A model generated the notes under the pieces. That model was not told the DNA's origin. It searched no databases and worked only from the letters and a program-made list of their open reading frames with translations. Below are positions 23,447 through 23,453 of a stretch of 23,453 nucleotides of DNA, piece by piece. The stretch's first letter is position 1, and each line of letters opens with the position of its first letter. Origin of the DNA: CAZLFA01 sp964558665 (GTDB lineage: Bacteria; Desulfobacterota; Syntrophia; Syntrophales; PHBD01); the NCBI GenBank assembly GCA_964558665.1, contig CAZLFA010000062.1, positions 1 to 23,453 of the forward strand. The letters are read 5' to 3'. The position numbers and the translations under genes are program-made.

Positions 23447-23453
23447 TAATATA

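Overview
The window reads as a chromosomal segment of a free-living, probably anaerobic Gram-negative bacterium. The likeliest group is a deltaproteobacterium (Desulfobacterota, Syntrophales-like). This rests on gene content: a flavin reductase-rubredoxin fusion (high-molecular-weight rubredoxin type), a TRAP solute receptor, large multi-PAS hybrid histidine kinases, and an exported TPR protein with an N-terminal domain I associate with deltaproteobacteria. The lineage call is inference. No rRNA, tRNA or CRISPR array was seen.

Positions 1-4081 hold a truncated palindromic repeat and three plus-strand genes: a small HXXEE membrane protein, an exported nine-repeat TPR protein, and a twin-arginine/lipobox amidohydrolase. 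Positions 4082-7587 are AT-rich accessory DNA. This stretch holds a complete 177-bp foldback element with 18-bp terminal inverted repeats, a perfect 18-bp hairpin, a structured terminator-like leader before an orphan 98-aa gene, a frameshifted GYD-domain remnant, a 32-aa lysine-rich gene, a 110-aa lysine-rich gene and a lipoprotein gene. Positions 7588-8613 encode a DctP-type TRAP receptor with a good promoter and no membrane subunits nearby.

From 8618 onward every gene is on the minus strand. First (in map order) is a possible biosynthetic cluster, transcribed as acetolactate decarboxylase-like protein, then a small membrane/coiled-coil protein, then a 1423-aa hybrid synthase. The synthase runs adenylation, carrier, ketosynthase, and a shortened acyltransferase-like end that has lost its catalytic Ser-His motif. 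The decarboxylase homologue has a ribbon-helix-helix-like N-terminus and may lack the family's catalytic Arg. Next come two paralogous hybrid histidine kinases. One is membrane-bound with a Cache sensor; the other is soluble and sits 26 bp upstream of the flavin reductase-rubredoxin gene, suggesting redox, O2 or NO sensing. The window ends with a cytoplasmic eight-repeat TPR gene. Between that gene and the soluble kinase lies another copy of the palindromic repeat core plus a partial duplicate.

The most unusual items are the synthase with its broken acyltransferase, the RHH-fused decarboxylase homologue, the foldback repeat family (three copies plus a fragment), and the 32-aa lysine-rich gene.
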